From positions 1-9,183 of the forward strand of contig CAMWLD010000066.1 of the NCBI GenBank assembly GCA_947175005.1: a stretch of DNA of 9,183 nucleotides, written 5' to 3'. The position numbers were made by a program, and so were the translations under genes. Below, piece after piece: positions 6,286 through 9,183 of the stretch (its first letter is position 1; each line of letters begins with the position of its first letter). The notes under the pieces are model-generated. The model worked only from the letters and a program-made list of their open reading frames with translations. It did no database searches and was not told the origin of the DNA. The stretch is from an uncultured Ruminococcus sp. GTDB lineage: Bacteria; Bacillota; Clostridia; Oscillospirales; Ruminococcaceae.

Positions 6286-7345
6286 ATTGTTTCACAGGCT
6301 TGCAGCCATGGCGGTCACGTTGACCATACTCACCCTGACCGCCTCGGGCTGCGGCATAAACACAGCAGACACTTCCGACGATCTCCCACAAAGCGAAGTT
6401 TGCAATAATGCCAACAAGGAAATTCTCTCCGAAAACATTCCCATTCCCGACTCTTCCGACTTATTTTCGGAAAGCTTATCGGAAACAACCACGGAAGCAT
6501 TTCCAGAAAACCCCACCCAATCCGTAATCCCCATACTCCGCAAAGGCGATTACCTTACCTGCAATTTCTACGATCCCACCGCATTCCGAATGTTTGACGA
6601 GACCGCAGAAGCATACGAGCTTACCGGCACTCTCCGTGCGGGCGTGGTAACACATCATCTCCTTGCAGGGCAAATGATAACCTCATTTTTCAAAGCCGCC
6701 GTCCAAAACCGTCCCGACATTGAGACCGTTGTCATTCTCGCCCCCGCACACTACCCAAATAATACACCCTATGACCTTATAACAAGCAAAACAAACTGGG
6801 CGACCGACTTCGGCGAAGTCCCCTGCGATACCGACATTACCGAAAAATTTATGACGGACCTTTCCGCAGGTATAGACGACGAAATGCTCTCCTATGACCA
6901 TTCCGCCTCCACCTTTATCCCCTTTGTGAAATACTATCTCCCGAATGCCAAGGTCTCCTGCCTGCTTATTTCGGGCAGAGCGGAAAAACAAGTCCCCGAA
7001 AAGGCGGCAAGCCTGCTCTATGACATAAGCCGTGAGAAAAACTGCCTATTCCTTTTCTCCGCAGACTTTTCCCACTACCTTGACCCTGAAACGGCATACC
7101 GCAAGGACGAGGAAACTCTTGCCGCCATAACCGCCCGTGACACTGCTTCTATCGAGCTGATGAACGACGACCACACCGACACTCCCCGCTGCATTTGCAC
7201 CTTTATTCACCTTATGAACCTTATGGAAGCGGACATAACCGCCCTTGACCGCTCCGACTCCGCCGAACAAGCCGACCTCCCCTATAATCACGCCACCTTT
7301 CCCGAGGGAGTAACAAGCTACTTTATTTTCGCAGGCGAAACCTGA
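6278..7345 (+). CDS. MEMO (AmmeMemoRadiSam protein B-like) domain lipoprotein
   Basis: 355 residues from the ATG at 6278, which overlaps the A2M stop by 8 bp. This start gives a textbook lipoprotein signal: M-R-R, a hydrophobic stretch and lipobox A-S-G-C25. The upstream in-frame ATG at 6086 would bury that signal behind 64 unrelated residues. Residues 26 to about 90 are an acidic Ser/Thr/Pro linker. From about 118 to the end is a MEMO/LigB-like domain. Family landmarks visible are V-V-T-H126-H-L-L-A-G, L-A-P-A-H158-Y, D207-H208-S followed by P-F, S-A-D263-F-S-H266-Y, and C305 late in the domain. H126, H158 and C305 correspond to the metal-site His/His/Cys triad described for human MEMO1. Members are usually cytosolic, so a surface-anchored version is unusual. 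It probably binds a metal ion; substrate and activity are unknown. Coupling to the A2M gene implies a joint surface role (inference). Confidence 0.88.
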   Translation: MRRLFHRLAAMAVTLTILTLTASGCGINTADTSDDLPQSEVCNNANKEILSENIPIPDSSDLFSESLSETTTEAFPENPTQSVIPILRKGDYLTCNFYDPTAFRMFDETAEAYELTGTLRAGVVTHHLLAGQMITSFFKAAVQNRPDIETVVILAPAHYPNNTPYDLITSKTNWATDFGEVPCDTDITEKFMTDLSAGIDDEMLSYDHSASTFIPFVKYYLPNAKVSCLLISGRAEKQVPEKAASLLYDISREKNCLFLFSADFSHYLDPETAYRKDEETLAAITARDTASIELMNDDHTDTPRCICTFIHLMNLMEADITALDRSDSAEQADLPYNHATFPEGVTSYFIFAGET

Positions 7346-7374
7346 GAGCGGTATCAAATCTTATCTGCACATTC

Positions 7375-7417
7375 AAAAAAGAGGCAGGATGAACGCACAT
7401 CCTGCCTCGCATTTTTT
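7375..7417. terminator. Bidirectional intrinsic terminator between the MEMO and secF genes
   Basis: Perfect 11-bp arms GAGGCAGGATG (7381-7391) and CATCCTGCCTC (7398-7408) enclose a 6-nt loop. Six T follow on the plus strand (7412-7417, after GCA). Six A precede the stem (7375-7380), giving an immediate U-tract on the minus strand. It can therefore end both the A2M-MEMO transcript and the convergent secDF transcript, and its geometry is slightly better for secDF. Confidence 0.93.
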
Positions 7418-7439
7418 CTTCTTGATCTCTTTTCCTCAA

Positions 7440-8408
7440 TCAGTTGCCCGCCGCTGCAGCATTAGCCTCTCCCGAGCTCCCGTTCTCTTTTCTGTCCTCA
7501 AGCCATACCCACAAGGGCCCTGCAATGCAGACAGACGAGTAAGTTCCCGAAACAAGACCTATCATCATGGGGAACGAGAAAGAGATAATGGAGTCAACTC
7601 CATAAATAAGCGCCACTATCGTAACTATCAGCATAGCCGCAATGGTCGTAGCAGACGTGTTTATAGACCTTGTCAGCGACTGGTTTATGCTGAGGTTTGT
7701 GATCTCCGCCCTGTTCTTTTTCTTGTGATAAAGGGTCTCGTTCTCTCTTATTCTGTCGTAGATTACAATGGTGCTGTTGATAGAGTAACCGAGAATGGTC
7801 AGTACCACCGCCATAAAGTTAGCGTCAATTTCCATGCCGCAGATTATGAATGTGCCGTAAACCATTATGATATCGTGAAGCAGCGCCGCCACAGCGCAGA
7901 TGCCCGCCAGCCAGCCGCCTATATTCTTGAACCGCAGCCCAATATAAACGATCAGCACAATAACCGAGAAAATGGCAGCCACAATACATTTGCTGAAGAA
8001 TTCCTTGCCCGCCGAGGGAGAAACGTCTGTGGACTCCGCCAGCTCCAGCGCATTCGCCGCATACTTTTCCTCCAGCGCATTTGTAAGCTCTATCTGCTTG
8101 TCCGCCGTCAGACCCGAGTTTGAAAGCAGAGAAAGCTGAATGTTGTTCTTTCCCGTGTTAAAATCCGTACCCGTGGTAATGCTTACTCCAATGCCGCCCA
8201 AAGCCGCCTCCGCGTCCGCCTCAAAAGCAGCCGTGTCAACAGTGCCCTCGTAAAGATAGGTGATGATCGTACCGCCCTTGAACTGAATATCCAGCTTCAT
8301 ACCAAGTACAAAGGTGGATAAAATGCTCACCGCAATAAGCACAGCCGAAATAATGAAATAAGTCCTGCGGTTTTTGATATAATCAAAGTTGAATTTTACC
8401 TTGCTCAT
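7440..8408 (-). CDS. secF: Protein translocase subunit SecF
   Basis: 322 residues, normal for SecF. With SecD it forms the proton-driven RND-type accessory complex that pulls preproteins through SecYEG. Visible features: TM1 about 17-37, the extracytoplasmic-domain start L39-D-I-Q-F-K-G-G-T47, five further hydrophobic segments between about 141 and 302, A-L-L-H178-D179, the hallmark G208-Y-S-I-N-S-T-I-V-I-Y-D-R-I-R-E-N223, N-Q-S-L-T-R-S-I-N-T-S (242-252) and S-G-T-Y-S-S (287-292). The C-terminal tail (about 309-322) is Gly/Ser/Ala low complexity. The ATG overlaps the SecD stop (ATGA) and has a GGAGGTGA ribosome site 8 nt upstream, inside secD. It is the last gene of the operon, ending at the shared terminator. 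The two lipoproteins encoded next door would be among its export clients, but the genes are not cotranscribed. Confidence 0.97.
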   Translation of the reverse strand: MSKVKFNFDYIKNRRTYFIISAVLIAVSILSTFVLGMKLDIQFKGGTIITYLYEGTVDTAAFEADAEAALGGIGVSITTGTDFNTGKNNIQLSLLSNSGLTADKQIELTNALEEKYAANALELAESTDVSPSAGKEFFSKCIVAAIFSVIVLIVYIGLRFKNIGGWLAGICAVAALLHDIIMVYGTFIICGMEIDANFMAVVLTILGYSINSTIVIYDRIRENETLYHKKKNRAEITNLSINQSLTRSINTSATTIAAMLIVTIVALIYGVDSIISFSFPMMIGLVSGTYSSVCIAGPLWVWLEDRKENGSSGEANAAAAGN

Positions 8409-9183
8409 TTCTTTTCACCTCCGTACAGCCAGGGGCTTCTAAGCTTCTTGAAGCCCGAAAGGGACATTACCATAAGCCTCGAGCAAAGCACCCCGAAGAA
8501 CAGGTTAAGCACCGTACCCGTCAGCAGCGTAAAGCCGAAGGAGTAAATTGTTCCCGCCGTTGAAGGTCCGAACATAAAGAACACAAAGTGCAGCATTTTC
8601 GAGAAAAAGCTGTCAGGCGTACCGAATGCGCCCATAAGGATTATAGCCACCAGTATCATGGTAAGGTTACCGTCAAGGATAGCCGAAAACGCCCTCTTAT
8701 AGCCGCTGGCAAGCGACCCGTCCAGGGTCTTGCCCTCCGCCAGCTCCTCTTTTATTCTCTCCGCCGTGATAACATTTGCGTCAACGCCCATGCCTACTGC
8801 AAGGATAATACCCGCAATACCGGGGATAGTGAGAATGCCGCTGTCGTTTATTCCGAAATATCCCGAAACAAAGGCAAGGGTTCCCGCAACCTGTCCCACA
8901 AGGGCAATTACCGCCACAAAGCCCGGCAGCCTGTAGGCAACGATAATATAAAGTGAAATAAAGATGAATGCGATTATCCCTGCCACTATCATAGCCTCCA
9001 GCGCACCCATGCCAAGGCTGGGAGAAATGGTGGAAAAGCTTGCTGTGACCAGCTTAAAGGGCAGCGCACCGGAATTTATCTGATTCGCCAGCCTCGTTGC
9101 ACTTTCCGCATCAAAGTTGCCGCTTATGGTCGCCTTGCCGTCGGTGATAACAGCGTTTACCCTGGGGTAGGAAACGCAGGTAT
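8405..9183 (-). CDS. secD: Protein translocase subunit SecD (C-terminal part, cut by window edge)
   Basis: 258 C-terminal residues are present and the frame stays open to the right edge. Reading upstream of the internal Met at 9010, the minus strand gives conserved SecD sequence: V-I-T-D-G-K-A, I-S-G-N-F-D, L-A-N-Q-I-N-S-G-A-L-P-F and I-S-P-S-L-G. This is the end of the large extracytoplasmic domain leading into TM2. The membrane part then shows L-T-I-P-G-I-A-G-I-I-L, the G-V-D-A-N-V-I-T-A-E-R-I-K-E-E-L hallmark of TM4, and D-G-N-L-T. The Asp of the DAN motif belongs to the conserved charged residues needed for proton-coupled function in this family. It ends in a short basic tail and overlaps the secF start by 4 bp (ATGA), indicating translational coupling. 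The N-terminus and promoter lie outside the window. Confidence 0.97.
   Translation of the reverse strand, partial: TCVSYPRVNAVITDGKATISGNFDAESATRLANQINSGALPFKLVTASFSTISPSLGMGALEAMIVAGIIAFIFISLYIIVAYRLPGFVAVIALVGQVAGTLAFVSGYFGINDSGILTIPGIAGIILAVGMGVDANVITAERIKEELAEGKTLDGSLASGYKRAFSAILDGNLTMILVAIILMGAFGTPDSFFSKMLHFVFFMFGPSTAGTIYSFGFTLLTGTVLNLFFGVLCSRLMVMSLSGFKKLRSPWLYGGEKK
8417..8422 (-). promoter_or_regulatory. Shine-Dalgarno of secF, inside secD
   Basis: GGAGGT on the minus strand lies 8 nt before the secF ATG at 8408. It is embedded in the codons for the last residues of SecD and confirms the secF start. Confidence 0.85.

Noticed and set aside
7389..8123. 244-residue plus-strand reading frame over secF
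   Set aside because: It is antisense to well-conserved SecF sequence, starts inside the terminator hairpin, and is Arg/His/Asn-rich without family features.
8405..9010. SecD as a 201-residue protein starting at the Met at 9010
   Set aside because: Conserved SecD sequence (D-G-K-A, I-S-G-N-F, S-G-A-L-P) continues upstream to the window edge, so the Met is internal and the gene is cut by the edge.

Overview
The window looks like chromosomal DNA of a Gram-positive anaerobe in the Clostridia, most likely an Oscillospiraceae/Ruminococcaceae relative. The grounds are strong GGAGG ribosome sites, AT-rich intergenic DNA with consensus sigma-A promoters, coding sequence rich in C-ending codons, separate secD and secF genes, two lipoprotein signal peptides, and a bacteriohemerythrin joined to a CheX-like domain. 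The taxonomic call is inference; no RNA gene or other marker is present to fix it.

Layout, left to right. At 1-4 (minus strand) the start codon of a further gene is just visible, with a good Shine-Dalgarno. 102-1031 (minus) encodes a 309-residue bacteriohemerythrin with all seven iron ligands and a CheX-like C-terminal domain. 1032-1332 is a divergent intergenic region with one near-perfect promoter on each strand. Between the promoters lies an array of ATTACA hexamers (TGTAAT on the minus strand); three have exact 11-bp periodicity and match the published WalR/PhoP-type direct-repeat operators. 1333-6285 (plus) is a very large alpha-2-macroglobulin (A2M) family lipoprotein of 1650 residues in which the thioester CxEQ motif is replaced. 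It overlaps by 8 bp with 6278-7345 (plus), a 355-residue lipoprotein carrying a MEMO/LigB-fold domain, a family normally found in the cytoplasm. 7375-7417 is a strong bidirectional hairpin terminator. 7440-8408 (minus, secF) and 8405-9183 (minus, secD, cut by the right edge) are the Sec translocase accessory pair, joined by an ATGA overlap.

How the parts relate. The A2M and MEMO lipoproteins form a translationally coupled two-gene unit with its own promoter, bounded by the terminator. Both should be exported and tethered to the outer face of the membrane, so they may act together at the cell surface. The repeat array lies between their promoter and the hemerythrin promoter and could control either or both. 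secDF is a convergent, separate housekeeping operon that ends at the shared terminator. The most interesting elements are the thioester-less A2M/extracellular MEMO pair and the phased WalR/PhoP-like array upstream of it.
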